NCBI GenBank assembly: GCA_016763355.1
Contig: JAESTY010000020.1
Coordinates: 1-16,292, forward strand
Reading direction: 5' to 3'
Source: Immundisolibacteraceae bacterium
GTDB taxonomy: Bacteria > Pseudomonadota > Gammaproteobacteria > Immundisolibacterales > Immundisolibacteraceae
DNA: 16,292 nt
A program made the translations under genes and the position numbers. Every line of letters starts with the position of its first letter. Position 1 is the stretch's first letter. The notes below the pieces were generated by a model. The model was not told the DNA's origin and made no database searches. It worked only from the letters and a program-made list of their open reading frames with translations. Positions 6,924-14,924 of the stretch are shown here, piece after piece.

Positions 6924-7358
6924 TTAATTCTCCAAAAGTTTAAAAGCTACCTGATCGGCTTGCAGAGCTTCAACGGTAGCTGAATTTTCTGATGCAAAGT
7001 CTGGCTAGCGCGAAGGCCAACGTCAACCCGATTCAGACTTGTGGCGCCGATTGGTTGTGAGTTTTGTCTGTTATTGGCAATCTCGGGCATATCCAGTGCC
7101 TGGAGCAACGCGGTTTTCAGCCCAACTGCCGACGATTAACATGCAGATCTACCATGAATCTAACTTAATAAAATAAGATAAGAGCCGAAATATTGCCAAG
7201 ATCAAACCAGATCCAGATTTCATTCGGCCCGGGGCTGCGCTGACTTATGTAAGCAGAATATGGTTTATGGGTGCATCGAATTCATTGCCACTGCCCAAGA
7301 CCTAACACCCAAGCGCCGCCACACAGCAGTTACCAGAATCGAATAACCAGGCAGACTC
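6924..7358. other. 435-bp divergent intergenic region between gloB and the diguanylate cyclase gene
   Basis: No convincing gene is seen here. It should contain the promoters of both flanking genes. Visible structure: AGCTACC (6945-6951) with GGTAGCT (6975-6981), a 7-bp dyad in the gloB leader; AAGTCTG (6997-7003) with CAGACTT (7034-7040); and an AT-rich segment around 7160-7182. On the minus strand TTGGCA (7199-7194) and TATTTT (7175-7170) have an 18-bp spacing and are a possible sigma-70 promoter for gloB, about 245 bases from its start. In many gammaproteobacteria gloB is divergent from a methyltransferase gene and rnhA; neither is here. Confidence 0.4.
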
Positions 7359-8423
7359 ATGCTTTCCGAACAAGATCCGGTATTGCAATCAGTATTAAAG
7401 ATCACTGAGTGCCAAACCAAAAACTCTCTGACTAAAGAGCTGGTCGCCAATCTAGGTAATTTAGCGAGATATAGAGGTCTTGTGCTACTGCAGGTCCCCG
7501 CAGATTCCGGTGCTGATTACATGGAGGTAGTGATGTCGATTCCAAACCAAGCGCCCCGTGATTTTTTTGATCGTTTGTGGCTAAAGCAGGGCCTGGTGTG
7601 CGTTAAGCGTGACACAGATATGACGCGATGCATTCAAAGCGGTGAAATAATTGTGCAGGTGGAACGTGATCTAAGCCGGATGTTATTTCCAATCATCATC
7701 AACGGCAAAATCGCCCAGGTGCTAGATGTTCACGGCTGCCATCCCAGCACTGAGATGGCAGCAAACATATCGGCGGTATTGGCAATATGTAGCAACTTTA
7801 TCGCGGTTCTTGATGCCAACGAACACGACACGCTCACAGGCCTGTTAAACCGTAAAACCTTTGACGCCCAGTTCACCGAACTCCTCTCACATATTGATGA
7901 CCAAAAAATTATTGTAGATGTCCCTGACCATGAACGACGCTCCAAAAAGAGTAATCTATATCACTGGGTTGGCATGCTCGATATTGACCACTTCAAGAAA
8001 ATAAACGACAGCCATGGCCATGTGTTGGGTGATGAAGTATTAATACTTGTTGCCAACCTGTTGAAAAAATCATTTCGGAATAATGACTTGCTGTTCCGTT
8101 ATGGCGGTGAAGAGTTTGTGATTGTTCTTGCGCCACTATATGAATCTGAGGCTATGATCGCCTTTGACCGGTTTCGGATGAGTTTAGAGGCTTTTGAATT
8201 TCCTCAGGTCGGCCGCGTAACTGCGTCCATTGGCACCGTTAATATTGATAAGCGTGAACATCAATCAATGATCCTTGAAAAGGCTGACCGGGCACTTTAT
8301 TACGCTAAGGGAGATGGCCGAAATAAAGTATGTAGCTACCATTACCTGATCGATCAAGGTGAACTCTGCCCTCAGGAGTTCAGCGGCGATGTGGAAATTT
8401 TTGATACCAAAATTTCCGATTAA
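7359..8423 (+). CDS. Diguanylate cyclase with N-terminal GAF-like domain
   Basis: A 354-residue soluble GGDEF protein predicted to make cyclic di-GMP from two GTP. Residues from about 10 to 153 look like a GAF-type sensor domain, with no membrane segment. The cyclase domain starts at DTLTGLLNRKTF (157-168), with metal-binding Asp208 in MLDIDHFKKIND, the active-site loop GGEEF at 249-253 and the C-terminal ADRALYYAKGDGRNKV. An inhibitory I-site RxxD (Arg240-Asn-Asn-Asp243) lies exactly five residues before GGEEF, so product inhibition is expected. The distance from LTGLLNR to DIDHF is longer than usual, with a basic-acidic insertion near 176-200. The ribosome binding site is weak (AGG at 7349-7351). 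It appears monocistronic; a possible terminator follows. The cue sensed by the GAF-like domain is unknown. Confidence 0.92.
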   Translation: MLSEQDPVLQSVLKITECQTKNSLTKELVANLGNLARYRGLVLLQVPADSGADYMEVVMSIPNQAPRDFFDRLWLKQGLVCVKRDTDMTRCIQSGEIIVQVERDLSRMLFPIIINGKIAQVLDVHGCHPSTEMAANISAVLAICSNFIAVLDANEHDTLTGLLNRKTFDAQFTELLSHIDDQKIIVDVPDHERRSKKSNLYHWVGMLDIDHFKKINDSHGHVLGDEVLILVANLLKKSFRNNDLLFRYGGEEFVIVLAPLYESEAMIAFDRFRMSLEAFEFPQVGRVTASIGTVNIDKREHQSMILEKADRALYYAKGDGRNKVCSYHYLIDQGELCPQEFSGDVEIFDTKISD

Positions 8424-8439
8424 ACTCTAGATTAATCAG

Positions 8440-8452
8440 TGCAAGGCTTGCA
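8440..8452. promoter_or_regulatory. Perfect dyad in the gap before the Rieske oxygenase genes
   Basis: TGCAAG (8440-8445) and CTTGCA (8447-8452) form a perfect 6-1-6 inverted repeat, just after a palindromic GATTAATC (8430-8437). They lie about 190-210 bases ahead of the oxygenase start and right after the cyclase stop, so they could be an operator or chance. Low confidence. Confidence 0.2.
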
Positions 8453-8461
8453 AGGTCTTTG

Positions 8462-8510
8462 TATTGATTCGGTCGGATCTGTGGGTGTGGCGAATCAGTA
8501 AATTTTTAAC
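8462..8510 (+). terminator. Possible terminator of the diguanylate cyclase gene
   Basis: TATTGATTCG (8462-8471) pairs with CGAATCAGTA (8491-8500), a 10-bp stem with one G-U pair and a 19-nt loop, followed by AATTTTTAAC with five T. It lies about 40 bases after the cyclase stop and fits a Rho-independent terminator of moderate strength. Confidence 0.45.
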
Positions 8511-8639
8511 AGTTTTTAGCCCCATTCAGGTGATAGTAACTATTCCAGGCCAACAGCTAATTAGAAATTACTAGCGTTGAGATTGCATTTGTTAGAAGGT
8601 GGCTATCAAAGTGGCCATATTTCTAAAGGGGCAATGTGA

Positions 8640-9932
8640 ATGGAAAATTTACCGTTTGAACCTAATCTGATTGATGCCATGGTGCACCGGGAAAAGGTTC
8701 ACCGTCGCCTGTTCACTGATCCAGCTATTTTCGAACTAGAAATGGAGCGCATCTTCGAAAAGACCTGGGTCTACGTCGGCCATGAGGGCGAAATCCCTAA
8801 CAGCGGCGATTATCGGCGCTCTAAAATCGGCCTGCAGCCGGTCATCGTGGTGCGCAATAAAGCTGACCATGTTGGTGTGTTTATTAATGCCTGTCGTCAC
8901 CGCGCTGCGACTGTTTGCCAGCCAGAGCGGGGTAATGCCCGTAATTTTCTCTGCGCTTATCACGGCTGGGGCTATGACCTGGACGGCAAGCTGGTCACCG
9001 TGCCGATCGAACAGGGCCAGTTCGATCAATTTGATCGCGAAAATTATGGTCTGATAAGGGTAGCCAAGGTGGCTATACATGCTGGTTTTATCTTCGCCAG
9101 TTTTAACGAGCAGGTCATGCCGTTAGAGCAGCACCTTGGCGCTGCAGCCCAATACCTGAGTGGTTTTGTTGACCTGTCACCCACTGGCCGGCTACTGGTC
9201 GATTCCGGTGTTCACAAATATGAGTATCCCAACAACTGGAAAACTCAGGTTGAAAATGGCGTCGACGGATATCACGCCATGGTGACTCATGGCAGTTTTC
9301 TCGGCGGTGTCTTACCAGAGCGGCTTGGTAGGGATATCAGCGGCATGATGTCCGACGAGGCACCCTGCTATTCCTGGGGGCTCAAGGGTGATCACGGTAT
9401 GCTCGATATGCGTCAGACTAACCGCTCTGCCATCCTCGGCGTAAAAGCAGAGAATCTGCCCATCGCTACTCAGGAATATCAGCGATTACTATTGCAACGA
9501 CTCGGTGATCAGCAACGTTTTGAAGAGGTGCTTTTCAATAATGGGGGCGATGGATACAACCTGGCAGTCTATCCAAACCTGTTCATTATTGGCTCACAGA
9601 TTCGGATGATTCAGCCAGTAGCGGTTGATAAGACTGAGATATTTTCATCCCCTACCTTGCTTGAAGGCGCTCCGGATGAGTACAACACCCAGCGACTGCG
9701 CAGCCATGAAGACTTTTATGGTCCTGCCAGCTTTGGCGCCCCCGATGATATCGAGATGTTTACTCGCCAGGCCGAGGGGCTACAGGGCAAAGCTAATCAA
9801 TGGCTGATGTACGATCGCGGCCTCGATCGCGAGACTGAACATGCCGACGGGGTCTACTCAAAACTCGCGGATGAAAGTGCTCATCGTGCGCTCTGGGCCC
9901 ATTACCGACGTTTGATGCTAGCGGAGAGTTAA
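8640..9932 (+). CDS. Rieske ring-hydroxylating dioxygenase, large (alpha) subunit
   Basis: A 430-residue terminal oxygenase subunit that inserts oxygen into an aromatic ring. The Rieske [2Fe-2S] ligands are Cys85-x-His87 (NACRHRAATVC) and Cys105-x-x-His108 (CAYHGWGY). The catalytic domain has ENGVDGYHAMVTH, giving bridging Asp209 and iron ligands His212 and His217; the third ligand is probably Asp369 or Asp370 in GPASFGAPDDIEMF, a motif also found in benzoate and anthranilate dioxygenases. Length is normal. The start is preceded by AAAGGGG 8 bases upstream; a two-codon ATG-TGA at 8634-8639 sits directly before it. The beta subunit gene follows after 2 bases. Ferredoxin and reductase genes are not next to it, so electrons must come from elsewhere. 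The substrate is unknown; a benzoate- or anthranilate-like aromatic acid is a guess. Confidence 0.93.
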   Translation: MENLPFEPNLIDAMVHREKVHRRLFTDPAIFELEMERIFEKTWVYVGHEGEIPNSGDYRRSKIGLQPVIVVRNKADHVGVFINACRHRAATVCQPERGNARNFLCAYHGWGYDLDGKLVTVPIEQGQFDQFDRENYGLIRVAKVAIHAGFIFASFNEQVMPLEQHLGAAAQYLSGFVDLSPTGRLLVDSGVHKYEYPNNWKTQVENGVDGYHAMVTHGSFLGGVLPERLGRDISGMMSDEAPCYSWGLKGDHGMLDMRQTNRSAILGVKAENLPIATQEYQRLLLQRLGDQQRFEEVLFNNGGDGYNLAVYPNLFIIGSQIRMIQPVAVDKTEIFSSPTLLEGAPDEYNTQRLRSHEDFYGPASFGAPDDIEMFTRQAEGLQGKANQWLMYDRGLDRETEHADGVYSKLADESAHRALWAHYRRLMLAES

Positions 9933-9934
9933 CA

Positions 9935-10429
9935 ATGACCACAATCGAAAGCACGATTGATCTGGCGCTACGAGCCATGATGGAAGACTTTCTCTATGAA
10001 GAAGCGCTAATGCTCGATGAGAAACGCTACGCCGACTGGGTAGATCTTTTTAGTGAAGATGCCATTTACTGGGTACCCGCTAATAATTTTGATAACGACC
10101 CCAGCCAACACGTGTCGCTGATTTACGATAATTATTCGCGCCTCAAAGAGCGTTTAACCCGAATGCAGCATCCCTATTTCTGGTCACAGGACCCTCCATC
10201 CCGGACTAGCCGTTTGATCGGTAATGTGCGGGTGCTTGAATCAGAAGGCGATGAAGTTCTGGTTGAATCAAGATTTCAGATGCTTGAATTAAGGCGCCAG
10301 ACCCGACATTTCGCCGGGACCTGTCATCACCGGTTAGTTAACGTTGACGATAGCTGGAAAATTCGCCGAAAAACTGTCTACTTAATCAACAACAATGAAC
10401 ATCATTCGAGTCTAACTTTCTTGCTCTAA
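9935..10429 (+). CDS. Ring-hydroxylating dioxygenase, small (beta) subunit
   Basis: A 164-residue member of the aromatic-ring-hydroxylating dioxygenase beta family (SnoaL/NTF2-like cone fold), which packs with the alpha subunit into the alpha3-beta3 oxygenase. Typical features are FLYEEALMLDEKRYADWVDLFSED (about 18-41, here cited in part), AIYWVPA, the central RTSRLIGNVRVLE, and the C-terminal WKIRRKTVYLINNN. It starts 2 bases after the alpha stop, and its ribosome binding site (GGAGAG) lies inside the alpha gene, so the two are co-translated. Normal length and no frame problem. Nothing else seems to belong to this operon; a hairpin follows 24 bases after the stop. Confidence 0.92.
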   Translation: MTTIESTIDLALRAMMEDFLYEEALMLDEKRYADWVDLFSEDAIYWVPANNFDNDPSQHVSLIYDNYSRLKERLTRMQHPYFWSQDPPSRTSRLIGNVRVLESEGDEVLVESRFQMLELRRQTRHFAGTCHHRLVNVDDSWKIRRKTVYLINNNEHHSSLTFLL

Positions 10430-10941
10430 CGGCAACGAGTCCGCTCGAAGAAAATCGCTAACAAGCGATGGGTGCGGCTCAATTAAATTGGGTAACTAAG
10501 TTTTTTAAAGTTTGAGCTAAGGTTATTGAGAGTTTTGTTGAAATCGAATGAGGAAGCTTTTTCAACCCAATCTCATTTAAAAAAAGCCTCGGCTATCAAC
10601 TGTTGTTCTTGCTAACAAGGACAACAACAGGCATCCTGAGCGGCAAAATAGCTGGCCATTTCTGACAAGCGTTATATCTACTAAAATTAAGCTTTTAATT
10701 AGCGGTAGTAGTTCTCCAGGCCTCGTAGTTGCTTCATCTTCAATCTAGACACCTGGCCTTGAATTCGATCCCATTTATTCAGATCCAAGCACTACTCTGC
10801 ACATCTATCATCAGCTGTGCCTTGTCTTTCGGTGACGCCTCACTCAGACTTTTTAACAGCATCTGTCCGTGTCGCCCCAGATCGCACATACTCAAACAAC
10901 GCCCCTCATTTACATCCTGTAACTATGCAAGCGCGGCCGTA
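10430..10941. other. Gap before the PhnD-like gene with several stem-loops
   Basis: About 510 bases without a convincing gene. Structures seen: ATCGCT (10454-10459) with AGCGAT (10464-10469), a 6-bp stem with a 4-nt loop soon after the beta subunit stop; TGTTGTTCTTG (10601-10611) with CAAGGACAACA (10616-10626), an 11-bp stem with one G-U and a CTAA loop; and CTACT (10678-10682) with AGTAG (10707-10711) enclosing AATTAA/TTAATT. On the minus strand AGCCGAGGCT followed by seven T (about 10596-10580) looks like a weak terminator. The frame of the PhnD-like protein is open back to 10729, but that part has no protein-like character. Confidence 0.4.
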
Positions 10942-11838
10942 TTGCTTAGAAAACTGAATATTCAAAAGTTTACTAACCACTTATTTGTTTTTGTTTTGGC
11001 GGGTATTTCCCTATCGACCAATCAGCTTAGAGCAGAAGTCCCGAGCCAGGGTTTAACCAATAAACCAGCAACTAGCCTAAAAATTGGCATGGTTCCATAT
11101 AGCGCCAGCAGTCGGGCTATTTCGGCCTGGTTGCCCTTTGCCGAGTTTTTGCAAAAGAAACTGCAACACCCTGTGGTGGTGGTCACAGCACCGAACCATA
11201 AAATATTTTATGAGCGTATTCAGGAGGGCCGATATTTTTTAATTGGCAGTTCTCCTCATATTGCGGCGGATATGATTAAACAAAACCAGGCGTACCCAGT
11301 TCGATTAATCACCGTACCCATTATCGGGCATTTAATTATTCGTAATGGCTCCCCGTTTGCTAATTTAAAAGCGCTGGCCGGTAAATCGATAACCACGACC
11401 CCAGTCGGCAGTTTTACTGCACTGCTGCTGGAACGGGAAATTCAGCTGTTAAACGAACAGCAGCCATTTTCTGTGAGTATCCGTTATAGCAACAGCCATG
11501 CAGGTGCGTTGCGTAATTTGCTCAATGGGAGAACCGACGCAGCCTTCGTCAGCCAACTACCCCACTCTGCTTCCAGCGTTGACCAGCTTGCCGGTCTCAA
11601 TATTATCGATCTCGCATCATTAACGTCATACCCGATGATCATTAGTCCAAAAACGCTTGGTGCTGAACATGCCATCAAGATGGGCAGACTTCTCGATGAA
11701 TTTTCTAAAACTCACTCGCTGGCAGTGAATGCGTTACAACCATTTAAAAACGAACCTCTGTATGGGTTTGTTCCAATCCAACAGGCTGATCTGGACATCC
11801 TTGAGCCGCTGGTTAGGGCCTGGGAACACTATCGATGA
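10942..11838 (+). CDS. PhnD-like periplasmic substrate-binding protein
   Basis: A binding protein of the phosphate/phosphite/phosphonate (PhnD, PF12974-like) group. From the chosen TTG it has 298 residues, the usual size: a basic n-region, a hydrophobic run (LFVFVLAGISL) and a likely cleavage site after QLRA, then the mature protein starting near KIGMVPYSASSRAIS. Further family features are FLQKKLQHPVVVVTAP, ALAGKSITTTPVGSF and GRTDAAFVSQ. The frame is open upstream to 10729 (TTG), which would give 369 residues, but the extra part looks non-coding and would bury the signal peptide. No ATG occurs before residue 50 or so, and no clear ribosome binding site is seen for either start. Its stop overlaps the kinase ATG (ATGA). 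With no permease or ATPase nearby, it probably presents a ligand to the kinase. Ligand unknown. Confidence 0.82.
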   Translation: MLRKLNIQKFTNHLFVFVLAGISLSTNQLRAEVPSQGLTNKPATSLKIGMVPYSASSRAISAWLPFAEFLQKKLQHPVVVVTAPNHKIFYERIQEGRYFLIGSSPHIAADMIKQNQAYPVRLITVPIIGHLIIRNGSPFANLKALAGKSITTTPVGSFTALLLEREIQLLNEQQPFSVSIRYSNSHAGALRNLLNGRTDAAFVSQLPHSASSVDQLAGLNIIDLASLTSYPMIISPKTLGAEHAIKMGRLLDEFSKTHSLAVNALQPFKNEPLYGFVPIQQADLDILEPLVRAWEHYR

Positions 11839-14800
11839 AATTATCTGCCCCTTATTACTTACGTTTCAAAATGCTTGTAACGGCGCTTTTAATCGAGTTT
11901 TTAACAATCACGCTGATAACGTTTCAGGGCGTCAAAATGACCCAACAGGAGATCACCCAGGAATATGCTCGTAGCATCATCACTTTCCTGCCAATTTTAC
12001 ACTCAGCGTTGCTTCTTCCAGTCATAGAGGAGGATATAGCAACCCTCGAGAAAATTTTTCTACCTTTAACTCAAAACCCTTCCGGTCGTGTCCAGACCGC
12101 ATCTGTTAGTAACCGTAATGGCGATCTTCTTTACCGGATAGGCACATCCGAGGCTGTTGTATTAAATTCTGGGATTCAGGAGTTTTCGCCAGGGTTTGAA
12201 CAGAGTCAATTTCTAGAACTTGTCACCCAAGGTTCAGACCAAATAGGTTACCCGGTCACAATCCCACTATTGCTATCGGGTGAGTTGATCGGTGAAGTTG
12301 CATTGGTTTTTGATACCCGCCCGCTTCGATCTCTGCTTGCTGATACTGACCGAACTGGCTTAATAGTGAGCACCATTGCCATGCTATTAGGAGGCCTGGT
12401 TTTTTGGTTGATGGGGCATCGACTCACCCAACACCTGAAACAGATACACCAAGCCGCCATACAAGTCAGCCAGGGCACCTATAAGGTCAATATTGATTTT
12501 CAACGTGATGATGAATTGGGGCAGTTAGCGTCGGCCTTTAATCAAATGACTCAGCGCATCCAATCGGACCGCCGGTTGCAACACGAACAACAGCAGAACA
12601 TTCTGTTCACATTAAATAGCATTGCCGACGCCGTGATCGCAATCGATCCAGACTATAAAATCACCCAGATAAACCCTATTGCTGAACAACTGACTGGCTG
12701 GTCAAACGGCGAAGCAAAAGGCAAACCTGTGAAGCAGGTGGTTGAATTTTTTAATAGCTTGAATAAAAGCACCATTTATCCGCCGGTTTGCCAGGCCCTG
12801 GAAAGTGGAGATCGAGCCAGTTTATTAACGCAATCGTTGATCAGAGACCGTAGTGGCAATTTTTATCCAGTGAAGGCAAACGCAGCCCCCATTCTGGACG
12901 CGGAGCAGAATATTGTCGGCGCAATCATGGTTTTTCATGACGACAGCGATCAACTACTCAGTCAACGAAAGTTTATGCAGCAACAGGAGCTGCTAGCTTC
13001 AGCCGAGAAAATCGCGAGTATGGGCAGCTGGGAGCGCAACCTGAAGACCAATGAACTGTTCTGGTCTCCGGGTATTTTTCGAATTCTTGGTTTAGACCCA
13101 GCGCTACACGAGGCATCGCTAAACCTGCTTCTGGACACGTTGCCGCCGGAAGATCAGCAGTTAATGATGGATGCTTTTGACAAAACTATTCAGGGTGAGC
13201 CTACCGAGCCGGTGATCATTAACATCCTGCGCGATGACCTACCGGTTAGAAAATTAGAGTTGCATTTTCATTGCTTTTACGATGGCCCTGATCCAATAAG
13301 AGTGATTGGCATTGCGCGAGATATTACTAACCAGATTGCCCAGCAGCAGGCCAGCCATGCGACCGAACAGACGTTATTGTCAATTATGGATATTGCGCCG
13401 GCTTTGATCGTAGTCAAATCTGTAGATGGGGTCATTCTTCATTGTAATAAAACCCATGCTGATGTATTTGGCCTGACGCCGGATCAGCTCGCTGGCAAGA
13501 CTTCTTATGATTTTCATTCTGAAAAAGAAGCCGACATAATTACCTCGAGAGATCAGCAAGTGATCCAGTCAGCTGAGCGTTGGCAACTGACTGAAACGCT
13601 TTTTAATGGCGAGGAAAACCGCATATTTCACTCGGTTCGGACCCCACTTCTCGATGAGAGCGGTCAACCCTTCGGGATACTCTATACCGGCTGGGACATT
13701 ACCGAACGGACAGAACAGGAACAGCAACACAGAAGTCGAGTAAAAATGGAGGCCCTGGGAAAGCTAACCGGCGGTATCGCTCATGATTACAATAATATGT
13801 TGGCCATTATTAACGGTTATGCCGAACTGTTAACTTTACAATTTAGCAGTGGTTCACAAGGTAGCAATTACGTTGATGAGATTCTTCGCGCCGGCCGTCG
13901 TGGTGCCCAGTTAACCAACAAGTTGCTGGGTTTTGCCAGCAGGCAACCGGGTAAGGTGGCGCCCCAGGACCTCAACCACTTGCTGGAACGCAACCATGAC
14001 CTGCTGACCGAAACGATCACCAGGCGGATCAAACTTAAGCTTGACCTTGCTGAATCCGTTTGGCCGGTACAAATTGATGAAAGTGAATTTGAAGATGCGT
14101 TGATCAACCTGGTCATCAACGCCAGCCAGGCTATGCCTGAAGGAGGCACACTAACGGTAAGTTCTATCAATATTACCCCTACCCCTTTCCTGGTGCGAGC
14201 AACTGACCTGGAGCCGGGAGAGTACATCCTAATTACCTTCATAGACGATGGCATAGGTATCGATAGCAATGACATTCCTCATATTTCTGATCCTTTTTTC
14301 ACTACCAGGGCTGAACAGGGAGCCGGCCTGGGGCTGAGCCAGGTTTACGGGTTTGTACGTCGTAGTGGCGGCGATATCAGGGTCATTTCAACGATTGGGG
14401 AAGGGACTCGCTTCGAACTCTACTTCCCCCGTGCTATGGAAGGTCAGTCTCCGGCAACCGCCAAACCGGCGATGGTTACGCCCCAGTTTGTCGGCAGCGA
14501 GCAAGTGTTGGTGGTCAATAATGAACCGGCGCTTACTCAGCTGACCGGTGAAATCCTTGCCAGTCAAGGCTATCAAATTGTTGCGGTATCAACACCCGCA
14601 TTGGCCCTTGCAAAGCTGGCGACGCTTGAGTCTGAAGGTCGAGCGGCCCGGGTACTTATTTGTGACGTTACCATGCCAGTGATGGACGGTGTTGAACTCG
14701 CCGCTCAGGCCCGCAAACAATATCCGCAACTAAAAGTACTGTTTTTCTCTGGATATACCGAGCATCAAACCAGGCTATCGGTACCGGGTCATAGTGACCT

Positions 14801-14873
14801 GTTGAACAAGCCCTTTACTGCTTCAGAACTCTTAACCAAAGTCAGAACCCTGTTGGATCAAAATCCATCCTGA
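11835..14873 (+). CDS. Multi-PAS hybrid sensor histidine kinase with C-terminal receiver
   Basis: A 1012-residue membrane kinase. Order of domains: membrane helix 1 (about 11-30), periplasmic region (31-173), helix 2 (174-194), HAMP (195-243), PAS (about 255-372), PAS/PAC (386-498), PAS (510-625), HisKA with phosphoacceptor His650 in GGIAHDYNNML, HATPase (about 745-873) with N-box Asn762, G1 Asp804-x-Gly-x-Gly and G2 GAGLGLS (829-835), and a receiver (890-1008). The receiver has phosphoacceptor Asp944 (CDVTMPVMDG), Ser972 and Lys992, but the acidic pair that binds magnesium is Asn895-Asn896 (VVNNEP for the usual VVDDEP). The start overlaps the stop of the PhnD-like gene, so the two are coupled and the binding protein likely signals to the periplasmic region. 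No separate response regulator is adjacent. A weak terminator follows. Confidence 0.94.
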   Translation: MKLSAPYYLRFKMLVTALLIEFLTITLITFQGVKMTQQEITQEYARSIITFLPILHSALLLPVIEEDIATLEKIFLPLTQNPSGRVQTASVSNRNGDLLYRIGTSEAVVLNSGIQEFSPGFEQSQFLELVTQGSDQIGYPVTIPLLLSGELIGEVALVFDTRPLRSLLADTDRTGLIVSTIAMLLGGLVFWLMGHRLTQHLKQIHQAAIQVSQGTYKVNIDFQRDDELGQLASAFNQMTQRIQSDRRLQHEQQQNILFTLNSIADAVIAIDPDYKITQINPIAEQLTGWSNGEAKGKPVKQVVEFFNSLNKSTIYPPVCQALESGDRASLLTQSLIRDRSGNFYPVKANAAPILDAEQNIVGAIMVFHDDSDQLLSQRKFMQQQELLASAEKIASMGSWERNLKTNELFWSPGIFRILGLDPALHEASLNLLLDTLPPEDQQLMMDAFDKTIQGEPTEPVIINILRDDLPVRKLELHFHCFYDGPDPIRVIGIARDITNQIAQQQASHATEQTLLSIMDIAPALIVVKSVDGVILHCNKTHADVFGLTPDQLAGKTSYDFHSEKEADIITSRDQQVIQSAERWQLTETLFNGEENRIFHSVRTPLLDESGQPFGILYTGWDITERTEQEQQHRSRVKMEALGKLTGGIAHDYNNMLAIINGYAELLTLQFSSGSQGSNYVDEILRAGRRGAQLTNKLLGFASRQPGKVAPQDLNHLLERNHDLLTETITRRIKLKLDLAESVWPVQIDESEFEDALINLVINASQAMPEGGTLTVSSINITPTPFLVRATDLEPGEYILITFIDDGIGIDSNDIPHISDPFFTTRAEQGAGLGLSQVYGFVRRSGGDIRVISTIGEGTRFELYFPRAMEGQSPATAKPAMVTPQFVGSEQVLVVNNEPALTQLTGEILASQGYQIVAVSTPALALAKLATLESEGRAARVLICDVTMPVMDGVELAAQARKQYPQLKVLFFSGYTEHQTRLSVPGHSDLLNKPFTASELLTKVRTLLDQNPS

Positions 14874-14902
14874 GAAGCCGGATTAAGTTATATTAATAAA
14901 TG

Positions 14903-14924
14903 GTTGTTTTAAAATAACATTTTT
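14903..14924 (+). terminator. Weak terminator after the histidine kinase gene
   Basis: GTTGTTTT (14903-14910) and AAAATAAC (14911-14918) are self-complementary with one G-U pair and can form a short AT-rich hairpin, followed by a T run at 14920-14924. It lies about 30 bases after the kinase stop and touches the end of the convergent acyl-CoA dehydrogenase gene. Moderate to weak evidence. Confidence 0.35.

Noticed and set aside
7265..7450. Small minus-strand frame in the gloB-cyclase gap
   Set aside because: Sixty-one residues with no family pattern, and it overlaps the conserved start of the cyclase gene.
8577..8620. Sigma-70 promoter for the oxygenase genes
   Set aside because: TTGAGA and TTGCAT are present, but no -10 hexamer stands at an acceptable distance.
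8634..8639. ATG-TGA minimal upstream frame before the oxygenase alpha gene
   Set aside because: It has no coding content beyond Met; the ribosome binding site spacing fits the ATG at 8640. Kept only as a remark in the alpha subunit entry.
10729..10941. Upstream extension of the binding protein to a TTG at 10729
   Set aside because: The extra 71 residues look non-coding and would place a good signal peptide inside the protein.
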